32,331 bases of DNA from Candidatus Shapirobacteria bacterium. GTDB taxonomy: Bacteria; Patescibacteriota; Microgenomatia; PFEM01; JAPLYW01. Position 1 is the stretch's first letter. Each line of letters begins with the position of its first letter. Positions 6,383 to 14,313 of this stretch are shown piece by piece. The translations under genes and the position numbers were made by a program. The notes under the pieces are model-generated. The model was not told the DNA's origin. It did not search any database and was given only the letters and a program-made list of their open reading frames with translations. The stretch is taken from assembly GCA_026395335.1 (NCBI GenBank), contig JAPLYW010000005.1:1-32331 (forward strand), read 5' to 3'.

Positions 6383-7976
6383 ACTTTGAATTTCCCAAAT
6401 CGTATTGGGAAAGAAGCTGTTTGACTCCTTGACTGGTTGTTTTCAAAATATCTGAAGCTGCGGACCCACCGTTTAAAGCATTAACTGCGTCTTCGTAATA
6501 TTTAATCATTTTATCGTTAATGCCATTATCAAAAGTCCCCGAGCAAAGATACCAAGTCTTGGCTTTAGCCGCTTGATTTATAAAAGGAGCCACTAAATTA
6601 TTATTTGTTAATAAACTGGCCATATCGGTTCTGGCATAAGGTTCACCAAATAATCGTACTTGTGACTGAGCTTGATAAAGTTTCTGAAGTTCCTCTTTAG
6701 AAGATAAAAATTTTAAAAAAGCCCAAGCTTCTTGCTGATGAGAGCTCCTTTTACCAATGCCTTCTATCCAAAAAGAAGCCCAGCCAATATCTGTCCCGGA
6801 TAATTGCGGAACAGGAATTACCCGAAAATCTAAATTAGGATTAATATTTTTAATTTCAAAAACATCCCAAGAATAGCCAAAATACATGGCTGTTTTGCCG
6901 GTAGCAAAAGCCAAAGTTGAAACAGGTAAAGTTTCATCCCAGACTCGATCTACATTATTAAAAATGGTATAAAAAGTTAAAGCATCTTCAGCTAAATTTC
7001 CGGTTGGTTGAGATAAATCTACGCCATTTTGTAACATCATTAATCCTAAAATATCAGACCAATGGTCAACGTTACTGGTATTGCCCAAAGCTACACCAGC
7101 CGTTTGAATTCGGCCGCTTTCATCCCGAACTGTCAAGTCCAAAGCTAGTTGTCTTAATTGATCCCAAGTGGTTGGCGGTGTTTTACCGGCAGCTTGAAAA
7201 ATTTGTTGATTATAAAAAAGAGCTAGATTGTCAATCTCAAGGGGTAAACCTAAAAAAGAAGTCCCGGAACGCAAATTTTCTTTAGCCACCGGATAAAAAG
7301 TATTCTCAAACTCCGTTGCACTCATTACTTCTGTGGGAACAGCTTGTAATTCATTTTTTAACATCGGTAACCAAGTAATATGGAAACGAAAAATATCCGG
7401 ACCTTCGTTACGAGCCAAAGCGGACTGTAATCTTTCCCGATATTCTTTCGGAGATTGCTGGGAATAACTAATCTTAATATTAGGATTTTTACTCTCCCAT
7501 TCACTAATAATTTCTTTCATAACATTCTCTGGCTCCCATAAACCCCAATAAGTCAAAGTTATTTGTTTTTGTTTTTGTAAACGAGGAATTAATAATTTAA
7601 AAACAGCAAAACCACCAAAAACCAAGATTATTAAAATTAATAAAATTGTCAGAATTTTTTTAAAACCGAACTTAGGCTTCTCATTCAAATTAAAATCATT
7701 AGACTCGTTAATTAATTTAGCGGCTGCTTCTTCCGGTGAAGAAAAACTTTTTTCTTCCGTCCCAAAATTTTGAGCATTTCCCTCAAAATTTTTTCCAAAA
7801 TCCTGCGTAGAAGAGTTATTTGTCTCAGGAAAAATTGGTTGCGCTTGATAAGAAGGTTGCGGAAAATCATTTTCAACTAGAGGTTTTTCTTCTTTAGGCG
7901 GTAAAGAAGTTTCTTTTTCTTCTGCAGGAAAAGAACTCGTTAAATCTTTTGACGGAAAAAAACTTTGGTCAGGCAT
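6381..7976 (-). CDS. Membrane-anchored extracellular solute (sugar)-binding protein
   Basis: A 531-residue protein. Residues 1-100 are a Pro/Glu/Gln-rich, probably disordered cytoplasmic region. One transmembrane helix follows (about 105-130, ILTILLILIILVFGGFAVF), then an external family-1 type solute-binding domain: LTYWGLWEPENVMKEIISEW at its start, YRERLQSALARNEGPDIFRF, and FLGLPLEIDNLALFYNQQIF. Typical homologues use a lipobox Cys as anchor; none is seen here, and the helix replaces it. No ABC permease or ATPase gene is adjacent, so partners lie elsewhere or the protein binds polysaccharide alone. GGGGAA stands 7 nt before the ATG. It is divergent from the VanW gene. Confidence 0.85.
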   Translation of the reverse strand: MPDQSFFPSKDLTSSFPAEEKETSLPPKEEKPLVENDFPQPSYQAQPIFPETNNSSTQDFGKNFEGNAQNFGTEEKSFSSPEEAAAKLINESNDFNLNEKPKFGFKKILTILLILIILVFGGFAVFKLLIPRLQKQKQITLTYWGLWEPENVMKEIISEWESKNPNIKISYSQQSPKEYRERLQSALARNEGPDIFRFHITWLPMLKNELQAVPTEVMSATEFENTFYPVAKENLRSGTSFLGLPLEIDNLALFYNQQIFQAAGKTPPTTWDQLRQLALDLTVRDESGRIQTAGVALGNTSNVDHWSDILGLMMLQNGVDLSQPTGNLAEDALTFYTIFNNVDRVWDETLPVSTLAFATGKTAMYFGYSWDVFEIKNINPNLDFRVIPVPQLSGTDIGWASFWIEGIGKRSSHQQEAWAFLKFLSSKEELQKLYQAQSQVRLFGEPYARTDMASLLTNNNLVAPFINQAAKAKTWYLCSGTFDNGINDKMIKYYEDAVNALNGGSAASDILKTTSQGVKQLLSQYDLGNSK

Positions 7977-8002
7977 GATATAAGTTCCCCAATAAATTTG
8001 TC

Positions 8003-8011
8003 TGTTATACT
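8003..8011 (+). promoter_or_regulatory. Extended -10 promoter of the VanW-tsaD-valS operon
   Basis: TG-t-TATACT: TG at 8003-8004 and the hexamer at 8006-8011. The predicted start near 8018 gives a leader of only about 12 nt before the ATG at 8030, and no Shine-Dalgarno sequence is present in it. Confidence 0.55.
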
Positions 8012-8029
8012 AATGTTATCATAGACGAA

Positions 8030-9823
8030 ATGAGTAAAAAAATGCAACCAGATAAAAAGAAAATATTAAAATCTTATTTTAAAATAAAAAATTGGTGGCA
8101 ACAAACTTTAGTTTACCTTTTAGCTTTTTTGTGTCTAATTATTTTTATCTATCATTTAGCTTATTGGCAAAAAATTTATCCAGGAGTCAAAATTTTAAAT
8201 CAAATCGTCGGTAATCAAACTGTTTCCGAAGCTATTGACATAATAAACCAAAAATTAAATCTACAAAAAACACCCTCTTTTTTAAATCTTTTTGCTGCCA
8301 AACAGCAATGGCAAATTAATCTTGAAGAGATTAGTTTTAGTTATGATCTAGAAAAAACTGTCCAAAATGCCTATCAAATCGGCAGGACAAAACGTACAAT
8401 TAAAGATCTTAAAACTAAATTTAAACTTTGGTTCAAAGAAGAAAATTTACCTTTAGCTTATCAGTTAAATCAAGATTCTTTAGAATCGCAAGTTGCCAGT
8501 ATCGCTTCACAGGTTTTTATTCCAGCCATTGAACCAACAATTAAAATTGATCGGACCCAAGAAAATCCAAAGATTATTATTGAATCGGGCAAAGACGGTC
8601 AGGAGCTAGATAAAAGAAAATTATTATCTTTAGTTAATAATCATTTAGCAGAAGTTGATTTCAGTTCAATTGAACTCCCTTTAATTGAAACTTCCCCTTC
8701 TTTGACTAACGAAGAAACTAAAAATACTCAACAGCGAGCAGAAAAATTTTTAAACAAAAAGATTGTCATCACCGCTGAAGAAAATAAGTGGGAACTTGAA
8801 GAAAATGACTTAATTGGTTTCCTTTCTTTTAAAAACGAATTTGCTCAAGAAAAAATTGCTAGTTGGACAGCCAATCTAGCGCTAACTGTTAACCGTTTAC
8901 CGGAAAATGCCACTTTCCAATTTAATGGGGGCCGAGCTACAGAGTTTCAACCGGCTAAAGATGGACTAACTCTTGATCAAAAAAAGACTACTGACTTAAT
9001 TACTAAAAGTCTTGAGCAAATTGAGAGAGGAGAAACCCCTCAAGAAATTAAATTACCATTAACTAGAACTCCACCCTTAGTTAAAACTGCAGATGTTAAT
9101 AATTTAGGTATTAAAGAATTACTCGGTAAAGGTGTTTCTTATTTCCAAGGTTCCATTGTCAACCGCATTCATAATATTCAATTGGCGACTTCTAAACTTA
9201 ACGGTATATTAATTCCGCCAGGGGAAATTTTTTCTTTTAACAAAAACTTAGGTGATGTTTCTGCCAGCACTGGTTATAAAGAAGCTTATATTATTAAAGA
9301 AGGACGAACGATCTTAGGTGACGGCGGCGGTGTTTGCCAAACTTCAACGACTCTTTTTCGCGCTGCTCTTCAAGCCGGTTTGCCGATTATTGAACGTCAT
9401 GCTCATGCTTATCGGGTAGGTTATTATGAACAAAATTCACCGGTTGGGATAGACGCAACTGTTTTTGATCCAACGGCTGATTTAAAAATTAAAAATGATA
9501 CTCCCGCTTATCTTTTATTACAAACTCATATTGATTTACAAAAGAAAATGCTGACTTATGAATTTTATGGTACTAACGACGGGCGAAAAGTGACTCTAAG
9601 CAAATCCAGAATCTGGGATCAAACTTCTCCACCGCCGGATTTATATCAGGATGACCCTACTTTACCTAAAGGCACAGTTAAGCAAGTTGACTGGCAAGCT
9701 TGGGGAGCTAAAGTCTCTTTTGATTATCAAGTAGAACGCAGCGGAGAAATTCTTCAAAAACAAACTTTTTACTCTAATTATCGTGCTTGGCAATCAGTTT
9801 ATTTAAGAGGGACCGGCCAATGA
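8030..9823 (+). CDS. VanW-family protein with N-terminal membrane anchor
   Basis: A 597-residue protein: basic N-terminus, one transmembrane helix (about residues 25-45, TLVYLLAFLCLIIFIYHLAYW), a long external region resembling the putative peptidoglycan-binding domain often found before VanW (two copies, about 50-350), then the VanW domain (about 365-500). The VanW part shows GILIPPGEIFSFN, the Gly-rich LGDGGGVCQTSTTLFRAA and ERHAHAYRVGYYEQ, typical of the family. VanW was first noticed in vancomycin-resistance clusters; its biochemical role is unknown, and nothing here indicates antibiotic resistance. Its TGA overlaps the tsaD ATG (ATGA, 9820-9823). It is first gene of a four-gene operon. 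Confidence 0.9.
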   Translation: MSKKMQPDKKKILKSYFKIKNWWQQTLVYLLAFLCLIIFIYHLAYWQKIYPGVKILNQIVGNQTVSEAIDIINQKLNLQKTPSFLNLFAAKQQWQINLEEISFSYDLEKTVQNAYQIGRTKRTIKDLKTKFKLWFKEENLPLAYQLNQDSLESQVASIASQVFIPAIEPTIKIDRTQENPKIIIESGKDGQELDKRKLLSLVNNHLAEVDFSSIELPLIETSPSLTNEETKNTQQRAEKFLNKKIVITAEENKWELEENDLIGFLSFKNEFAQEKIASWTANLALTVNRLPENATFQFNGGRATEFQPAKDGLTLDQKKTTDLITKSLEQIERGETPQEIKLPLTRTPPLVKTADVNNLGIKELLGKGVSYFQGSIVNRIHNIQLATSKLNGILIPPGEIFSFNKNLGDVSASTGYKEAYIIKEGRTILGDGGGVCQTSTTLFRAALQAGLPIIERHAHAYRVGYYEQNSPVGIDATVFDPTADLKIKNDTPAYLLLQTHIDLQKKMLTYEFYGTNDGRKVTLSKSRIWDQTSPPPDLYQDDPTLPKGTVKQVDWQAWGAKVSFDYQVERSGEILQKQTFYSNYRAWQSVYLRGTGQ

Positions 9824-10896
9824 TTATTTTAGGAATTGAAACCAGTTGCGATGAAACGGCCGTGGCAATTATTGAAAATGGGAGAAAAATTTTATCTAAC
9901 ATCGTTGCTTCTTCAATTGAACTTCATCAAAAAACCGGAGGTATTATTCCGGAGATTGCTGCCAGAGAACAATTAAAATATATTGTCCCTGCGATTAAAG
10001 AAGCTTTAGAAAAAAGCAGACTAAAACCTAAAGATTTAGACGCTTTAGCTGTCACCAGCGGTCCGGGTCTTATCGGCAGTTTATTGATTGGCGTCGAAAC
10101 TGCTAAAACTTTAGCTTATCTTTGGAAAAAACCGATTGTACCGATTAATCATTTACAAGCCCACCTGTACGCGAATTTCATTCGCGAGCATCCAGTATCC
10201 AGTAGCCCGCTTTGCGGGATTCCTACAGAATGTCAGTGTCCAGTTTTTCCTGCTATTGGGTTAGTTGTTTCCGGCGGCCATACCGATTTAATTTTAATGA
10301 AAAATCATAGCCAGATAAAATGGCTGGGCGGAACCAGAGATGATGCCGCTGGTGAATGTTTTGATAAATGCGCTCGTTTATTAAATTTAGGTTATCCCGG
10401 CGGCCCGGCTATTGCCGCCACAGCGGCAAAGTACATAGTACATAAAACAGAGAACAAAGTTAAATTACCCAGACCAATGATAAACGACGATAATTTTGAT
10501 TTTTCTTTTTCCGGTTTAAAAACAGCCCTTTTAAGCAGGATAAAAGAATTAGAAAATAAAAAAGTAAAAATAAATACTTATGAAATTGCTTACGAAATTC
10601 AGGAAGCGGTTACTGATGTCTTAGTTAAAAAAGTTCTAAAGGCTGTTTCTCAAAACCAAGTTAACTCTTTATTATTAGCTGGTGGAGTTACGGCTAATCC
10701 CCGCTTAAAAGAAAAAATGAAAGAAGCTTTAGAAAAACAGCAAATAAAGATACCTCTTTTTATTCCTGAGCCAAAATTTTGCACTGATAATGCCACTTTT
10801 GTGGCCAGTTGTGCTTTTTTTAATTTTGAGCCAGTCCCTTGGCAAAAAATCCAAGCTGACTCTAGCCTCGAAATCGAAGAAGTGATAAAATTTTAA
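9820..10896 (+). CDS. tsaD: tRNA N6-adenosine threonylcarbamoyltransferase TsaD with inserted repeat segment
   Basis: Catalyses the last step of t6A formation at position 37 of ANN-decoding tRNAs, in the cytosol. The 358-residue product starts MIILGIETSCDETAVA (ASKHA ATP-binding phosphate-1 motif), with GPGLIGSLLIGVETAK, metal-binding HLQAHLYAN, LVVSGGHTDLI, GYPGGPAIA and LLAGGVTANPRL. The start is the ATG at 9820, which overlaps the VanW stop; an in-frame ATG at 9787 would add eleven unrelated residues. Residues about 117-142 (IREHPVSSSPLCGIPTEC and onward) lie between the conserved HAHLYANF and FPAIGLVVSGGHT blocks and are encoded entirely by palindromes and heptamer repeats, so they look like an in-frame insertion into a surface loop of an essential enzyme. 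Confidence 0.97.
   Translation: MIILGIETSCDETAVAIIENGRKILSNIVASSIELHQKTGGIIPEIAAREQLKYIVPAIKEALEKSRLKPKDLDALAVTSGPGLIGSLLIGVETAKTLAYLWKKPIVPINHLQAHLYANFIREHPVSSSPLCGIPTECQCPVFPAIGLVVSGGHTDLILMKNHSQIKWLGGTRDDAAGECFDKCARLLNLGYPGGPAIAATAAKYIVHKTENKVKLPRPMINDDNFDFSFSGLKTALLSRIKELENKKVKINTYEIAYEIQEAVTDVLVKKVLKAVSQNQVNSLLLAGGVTANPRLKEKMKEALEKQQIKIPLFIPEPKFCTDNATFVASCAFFNFEPVPWQKIQADSSLEIEEVIKF
10170..10244. repeat. Composite repeat insertion inside tsaD
   Basis: In order: palindrome CGCGAAT/ATTCGCG with TTC loop (10170-10186); heptamer ATCCAGT twice (10190-10203); palindrome CCCGC/GCGGG with TTT loop (10206-10218); and TGTCAGT plus GTCCAGT (10231-10244). About 75 bp encode roughly 25 extra residues in the frame of tsaD. 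The heptamer is the reverse complement of the ACTGGAT units at 19460-19517. Confidence 0.75.
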
Positions 10897-10902
10897 GACA
10901 AG

Positions 10903-12975
10903 ATGGAAAAAAATTACGAACCGCAAAAAACGGAAAATAAAATTTATCAATTTTGGGAAAAGGGTAATTATTTTCAACCAATTTTTGATAAAAAGAAAAA
11001 GTCTCAAAAACCTTTTGTGATTACTCTCCCCCCGCCCAATGTTACCGGCGAACTTCATTTAGGCCATGCTCTTTATTGTTTAGAAGATTTAATGATCCGC
11101 TATCATCGTATGTTGGGTGAGCCAACCTTATGGTTACCGGGCTTTGATCATGCTTCTATTGCTGTAGAATACCTAGTCAATAAACAATTAAAAAAAGAAG
11201 GAACTAATAAACAGTATATCGGCCGGGAAGAATTCTTAAAAAGAGCTAAAGATTTTGCTGATAAATCAAAAAGCCATATTAAAAATCAATTAATATCTTT
11301 AGGTTTTTCTCTAGATTGGACACACGAAGCCTATACCATGGATGAAAAACGATCCTTGGCAGTTAAAGAAGCTTTTAAAAGACTTTATGAAAAAGGTTTA
11401 ATTTATCAAGGTGAAAGGATTATTAATTGGTGCTCGAAATGCCAGACCGCTTTATCTGATTTAGAGAATGATTATCAGGAAGAAAAAGGAATTCTTTATT
11501 ATATAAAATACGGCTCCATAACCATTGCCACAACTAGGCCGGAAACAATGTTTGCTGATGTCGCTGTCGCAGTTAATCCTAAAGATAAACGTTATTCAAA
11601 ATTAATTGGCAAAAAAGTTTCCTTGCCATTAACTAATCGCAAAATTCCTATCATTTCCGATGAATCCGTTGATTTAAAATTCGGTACCGGAGCGTTAAAA
11701 ATCACTCCCGGCCACGATCCTTTGGATTTTGAAATCGGTCAAAAACATAAACTAGAAATACTAATCGTAATTAACACCAAGGGCCATTTAACTTCTTTAG
11801 CCGGAGATTATCAAAACTTAACTGTTAATGAAGCTAGAGAAAAAGTTGTTGCTGAATTAAAAAAACAGGGATTGTTAGAAAAAACTCAGGAATTTCAACA
11901 CGCAGTTGGCCATTGCCAAAGATGTGGAACAATTACTGAACCTTTAATATCTAAACAATGGTTTGTTAAAACTAAAACGTTAGCTAAACCAGCTATTGAA
12001 GCGATTAAAAAAGGCAATATTAAAATCATTCCCAAAAAATTTGAAAAAGTTTATTTAAATTGGATGGAAAACATTCGCGATTGGTGTATTTCCCGCCAAC
12101 TTTGGTGGGGACACCAAATTCCAATTGAAGATGAAACTGATGTTTTAGATACTTGGTTTTCTTCAGGACTTTGGCCTTTTGCCACTTTAGGCTGGCCTGA
12201 AAAGACCAAAGATTTAGAAAATTTTTACCCAACTACAGTCAGAGAAACTGCTTACGATATTTTATTCTTTTGGGTAGCCAGAGAAATTATGATGAGTCTA
12301 TTTTTAACCGGTAAAATCCCCTATGAGATCGTTTATCTCCATGGATTAGTTCGTGATAAACAAGGCCAAAAAATGAGCAAAACTAAAGGCAATGGTTTAG
12401 ACCCGTTGGAACTAACCCAAAAATATGGAACGGATGCCTTAAGAATGGCTTTAATTGTCGGAAATGCTCCGGGAAATGATTTTTCTCTAACTGAAGACAA
12501 AGTAAAAGCTTATCGTAATTTTGCCAATAAAATTTGGAATGCGAGCCGGTTTATTCTTTCATACGAACAGCAGAACATAGTGTCCCGCGAAGCGGGATCC
12601 CGCTCCGCGGGACAAAGAACAAAGAGCATAGGAAAACATAAAGACGACATTTGGATTTTGGAAGAAACAGAAAAAGTTATTAAAAAAGTCACTAGTTTTA
12701 TTAACCGTTATCGTTTTGATTTGGCAGCGGAAACTATATATCATTTTTTCTGGCACACTTTTTGTGACCAGTATTTGGAAATAAGTAAAAAGAGAAGAGA
12801 TGAAACCCAATTAACTTTAATACAGGTTTTAGAAACTTCTTTAAAATTACTTCACCCTTTTATGCCTTTTTTAACTGAAGAAATTTGGTGCCGAATGAAA
12901 AATATTTCAGTTGAGCATTCTCGAGACAAAGCGTCGGGACAAAAACCCCTTATTATCACCTCATGGCCAAAATGA
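10903..12975 (+). CDS. valS: Valyl-tRNA synthetase, compact form
   Basis: Charges tRNA-Val with valine, in the cytosol. Class I signatures are HLGH in PPNVTGELHLGHA (about residues 43-55) and KMSKT in GQKMSKTKGNGLDP (about 489-502). The CP1 editing domain is present (TTRPETMFADVAVAVNP and GTGALKITPGHDPLDFEIG). With 690 residues it is much shorter than the usual 860-950: the C-terminal coiled coil is absent, and about 35-40 residues, normally carrying a variable zinc-knuckle segment, are missing between RQLWWGHQIP and DVLDTWFSSGLWPF. Two segments near the C-terminus are repeat-derived: EQQNIVSREAGSRSAGQR (12570-12625) and SRDKASGQ (12918-12942). It starts 6 bp after tsaD and overlaps the next gene by 4 bp (ATGA). 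Confidence 0.96.
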   Translation: MEKNYEPQKTENKIYQFWEKGNYFQPIFDKKKKSQKPFVITLPPPNVTGELHLGHALYCLEDLMIRYHRMLGEPTLWLPGFDHASIAVEYLVNKQLKKEGTNKQYIGREEFLKRAKDFADKSKSHIKNQLISLGFSLDWTHEAYTMDEKRSLAVKEAFKRLYEKGLIYQGERIINWCSKCQTALSDLENDYQEEKGILYYIKYGSITIATTRPETMFADVAVAVNPKDKRYSKLIGKKVSLPLTNRKIPIISDESVDLKFGTGALKITPGHDPLDFEIGQKHKLEILIVINTKGHLTSLAGDYQNLTVNEAREKVVAELKKQGLLEKTQEFQHAVGHCQRCGTITEPLISKQWFVKTKTLAKPAIEAIKKGNIKIIPKKFEKVYLNWMENIRDWCISRQLWWGHQIPIEDETDVLDTWFSSGLWPFATLGWPEKTKDLENFYPTTVRETAYDILFFWVAREIMMSLFLTGKIPYEIVYLHGLVRDKQGQKMSKTKGNGLDPLELTQKYGTDALRMALIVGNAPGNDFSLTEDKVKAYRNFANKIWNASRFILSYEQQNIVSREAGSRSAGQRTKSIGKHKDDIWILEETEKVIKKVTSFINRYRFDLAAETIYHFFWHTFCDQYLEISKKRRDETQLTLIQVLETSLKLLHPFMPFLTEEIWCRMKNISVEHSRDKASGQKPLIITSWPK
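12582..12613. repeat. 32-bp near-perfect GC-rich palindrome inside valS
   Basis: Outer arms GTCCCGCG (12582-12589) and CGCGGGAC (12606-12613) enclose the perfect 14-bp palindrome AGCGGGATCCCGCT. Only one symmetric base pair is mismatched. It can also fold as two adjacent hairpins, TCCCGC/GCGGGA with GAA and TCC loops. About three-quarters of its bases are G or C, in a gene that is clearly AT-rich. It encodes VSREAGSRSAGQ between NASRFIL and DDIWIL. Confidence 0.85.
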
Positions 12976-13529
12976 CATACGAGAATAAAAGAGTTCACTC
13001 CGAGAGTTCACTCCGAGGAGCAAAAGAACAGGAGAGTAAAAAGAGGAATCCTTGGATTTTAAACAAAACTCAAGCTATCCACCGAGTAATGAAACCTATG
13101 GCCGCCAGAATCGGACGCCGGCTAGGTCCTAGCGGCATAGTTTTAGTAACTTTATTAATTATTGGTTCTATTGTTTATCCAAAAGATGAAACCCAAAAAA
13201 TTAAACTCCAATTGATAAATAATCCTTACGATTTGGAAAGCCATTTAAAATTAGCAGAAAAATTTTTACAAAATCATCAATTTACTGAAACAGAAAAAAC
13301 TTTATTATTGACAAAACAAATAAATCACTATTCATTAGCAAACAATAAAGTTCTTGAGGAAAGAACAAATGTAAATTTAGAAAGAATATGGCAAGAAAAA
13401 AATTTATCCGATCCTCAAGATATTAAAAAGCTTATTTCTTCTTGGGAAAAAATTATAGAAGCTAAACCGGATTATCGCGATGGCTATCTTCAACTGGCAG
13501 TTCTTAATTTTAAGCTTTCACAAAAATAA
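12972..13529 (+). CDS. Membrane-anchored TPR protein, interrupted by an in-frame TAA
   Basis: A 185-residue product. Residues 1-25 (TYENKRVHSESSLRGAKEQE) are encoded by short repeats. A basic segment and one transmembrane helix follow (about 55-72, GIVLVTLLIIGSIVY), then TPR-like helices (NPYDLESHLKLAEKFLQNHQFTETE, and AKPDYRDGYLQLAVLNFKLSQ). TPR domains mediate protein contacts; no partner is visible. The ATG at 12972 overlaps the valS stop (ATGA); an ATG at 12963 is an alternative. The TAA at 13527-13529 cuts a TPR motif in half, and the next 29 in-frame codons restore it. The residues GRRLGPSG fall in another palindrome. Confidence 0.65.
   Translation: MTYENKRVHSESSLRGAKEQESKKRNPWILNKTQAIHRVMKPMAARIGRRLGPSGIVLVTLLIIGSIVYPKDETQKIKLQLINNPYDLESHLKLAEKFLQNHQFTETEKTLLLTKQINHYSLANNKVLEERTNVNLERIWQEKNLSDPQDIKKLISSWEKIIEAKPDYRDGYLQLAVLNFKLSQK
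12991..13016. repeat. Tandem 13-bp repeat in the 5' end of the TPR gene
   Basis: GAGTTCACTCCGA at 12991-13003 is repeated exactly at 13004-13016. Each unit contains the small inverted repeat GAGT/ACTC. It lies inside the coding sequence. Confidence 0.85.
13117..13136. repeat. Palindrome inside the TPR gene
   Basis: GCCG (13117-13120) and CTAGG (13122-13126) pair with CCTAG (13128-13132) and CGGC (13133-13136), with one bulged G at 13121. GC-rich relative to its surroundings; it encodes RRLGPSG just before the transmembrane helix. Confidence 0.7.
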
Positions 13530-13619
13530 AAAGCAAATTTTTATTTGAAGAAGGCCTTGGAAATTGATCCTAATTTTATAACCAGCCAAAAATTAAAAGA
13601 AATTTTTACTCAGTCTTAG
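13530..13619 (+). pseudogene. In-frame 3' continuation of the TPR gene beyond the TAA
   Basis: The frame of the upstream gene continues from 13530 with KANFYLKKALEIDPNFI, a canonical second helix of a TPR (A..y..kAleidP), then TSQKLKEIFTQS and TAG at 13617-13619. Joined through the TAA, the protein would be 215 residues with a complete terminal TPR. The end overlaps the convergent rplY stop by 14 bp. A nonsense mutation, a sequencing error or readthrough are all possible. Confidence 0.7.
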
Positions 13620-14301
13620 TTTCTTCTGGTTTCTTTTCTCCTGCTTTAGGTGTTTCTTCACCAGCTTTTTCCGTTTCACCACCTTCAGCTGTTACCTCTT
13701 CTGCAACTGGAGCAATAACAACTTCTTCTTTAGCTGGCGGTTCTATTTTTGCCAAAACCTCTTTACCATCAGTTAAAATTTTAATTCCTTCGGCAATTTT
13801 AACTGTTTCTACTAAAATAGTATCGCCAATTGTTTTTAGCCCGGAAATATCAACTTCAATTTTTTCTGGTAAATCAGCTGGTAGGGCTTCAACTTCAACC
13901 TCTGACAAAGGTTGAATTAAAATACCAATTTTATCTTTAACTGCTAAAGATTCGCCAATTAATTCCACCGGGACTTTTGTCGTTACTTTTTCTTTTAAAT
14001 CAACTTGGTAAAAATCAGCATGTAATGGCTCGCCACTGGTAGGATGAAATTGAACAGAATGAATTAAAACTGGACGAACATTTTCTTCATCAGTAACTTT
14101 TAATTCCAGTAAACCTGTTTCACCAACTTCTTTTAAGACAGGTAAAAAAGATTTGGCTGAAAGTTGGACTGCTAAAGATTTAATTTTTTTACCATAAATA
14201 TTAGCCGGTAAAATCCCCTTTCTGCGAAGAAATTTTACTTCCCGACCGACAGTCTTTCTTTTTTCAACGCTTAATTTGGTTTTTTCTCTTTTAACAGTCA
14301 T
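13606..14301 (-). CDS. rplY: Large ribosomal subunit protein bL25 (CTC form)
   Basis: Binds 5S rRNA in the large subunit. The 231-residue product has the bL25 5S-binding domain (residues 1-95: VGREVKFLRRKGILPANIYGKK, then HSVQFHPTSGEPLHADFYQVD) and the C-terminal TL5/CTC beta domain (about 96-190: VPVELIGES, LPADLPEKIEVDISGLKTIGD). The last 35 residues are a low-complexity Glu/Ala/Lys tail, common in CTC-type proteins. It is the last gene of the minus-strand operon that begins at rpmH, 12 bp after the DUF4012 gene. No terminator is obvious; its stop is convergent with the TPR gene remnant. Confidence 0.95.
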   Translation of the reverse strand: MTVKREKTKLSVEKRKTVGREVKFLRRKGILPANIYGKKIKSLAVQLSAKSFLPVLKEVGETGLLELKVTDEENVRPVLIHSVQFHPTSGEPLHADFYQVDLKEKVTTKVPVELIGESLAVKDKIGILIQPLSEVEVEALPADLPEKIEVDISGLKTIGDTILVETVKIAEGIKILTDGKEVLAKIEPPAKEEVVIAPVAEEVTAEGGETEKAGEETPKAGEKKPEETKTE

Positions 14302-14313
14302 AAAACTATCTTA

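Noticed and set aside
12918-12942. Third full palindrome in valS
   Set aside because: It shares words (GAGACAAAGC, GTCGGGACAAA) with the first repeat, but the arms pair poorly; kept only as repeat-like.
12972-13619. Alternative genetic code (UGA as Gly) explaining interrupted frames
   Set aside because: The interrupting codon is TAA, and TGA ends VanW and valS at sensible ATGA overlaps.
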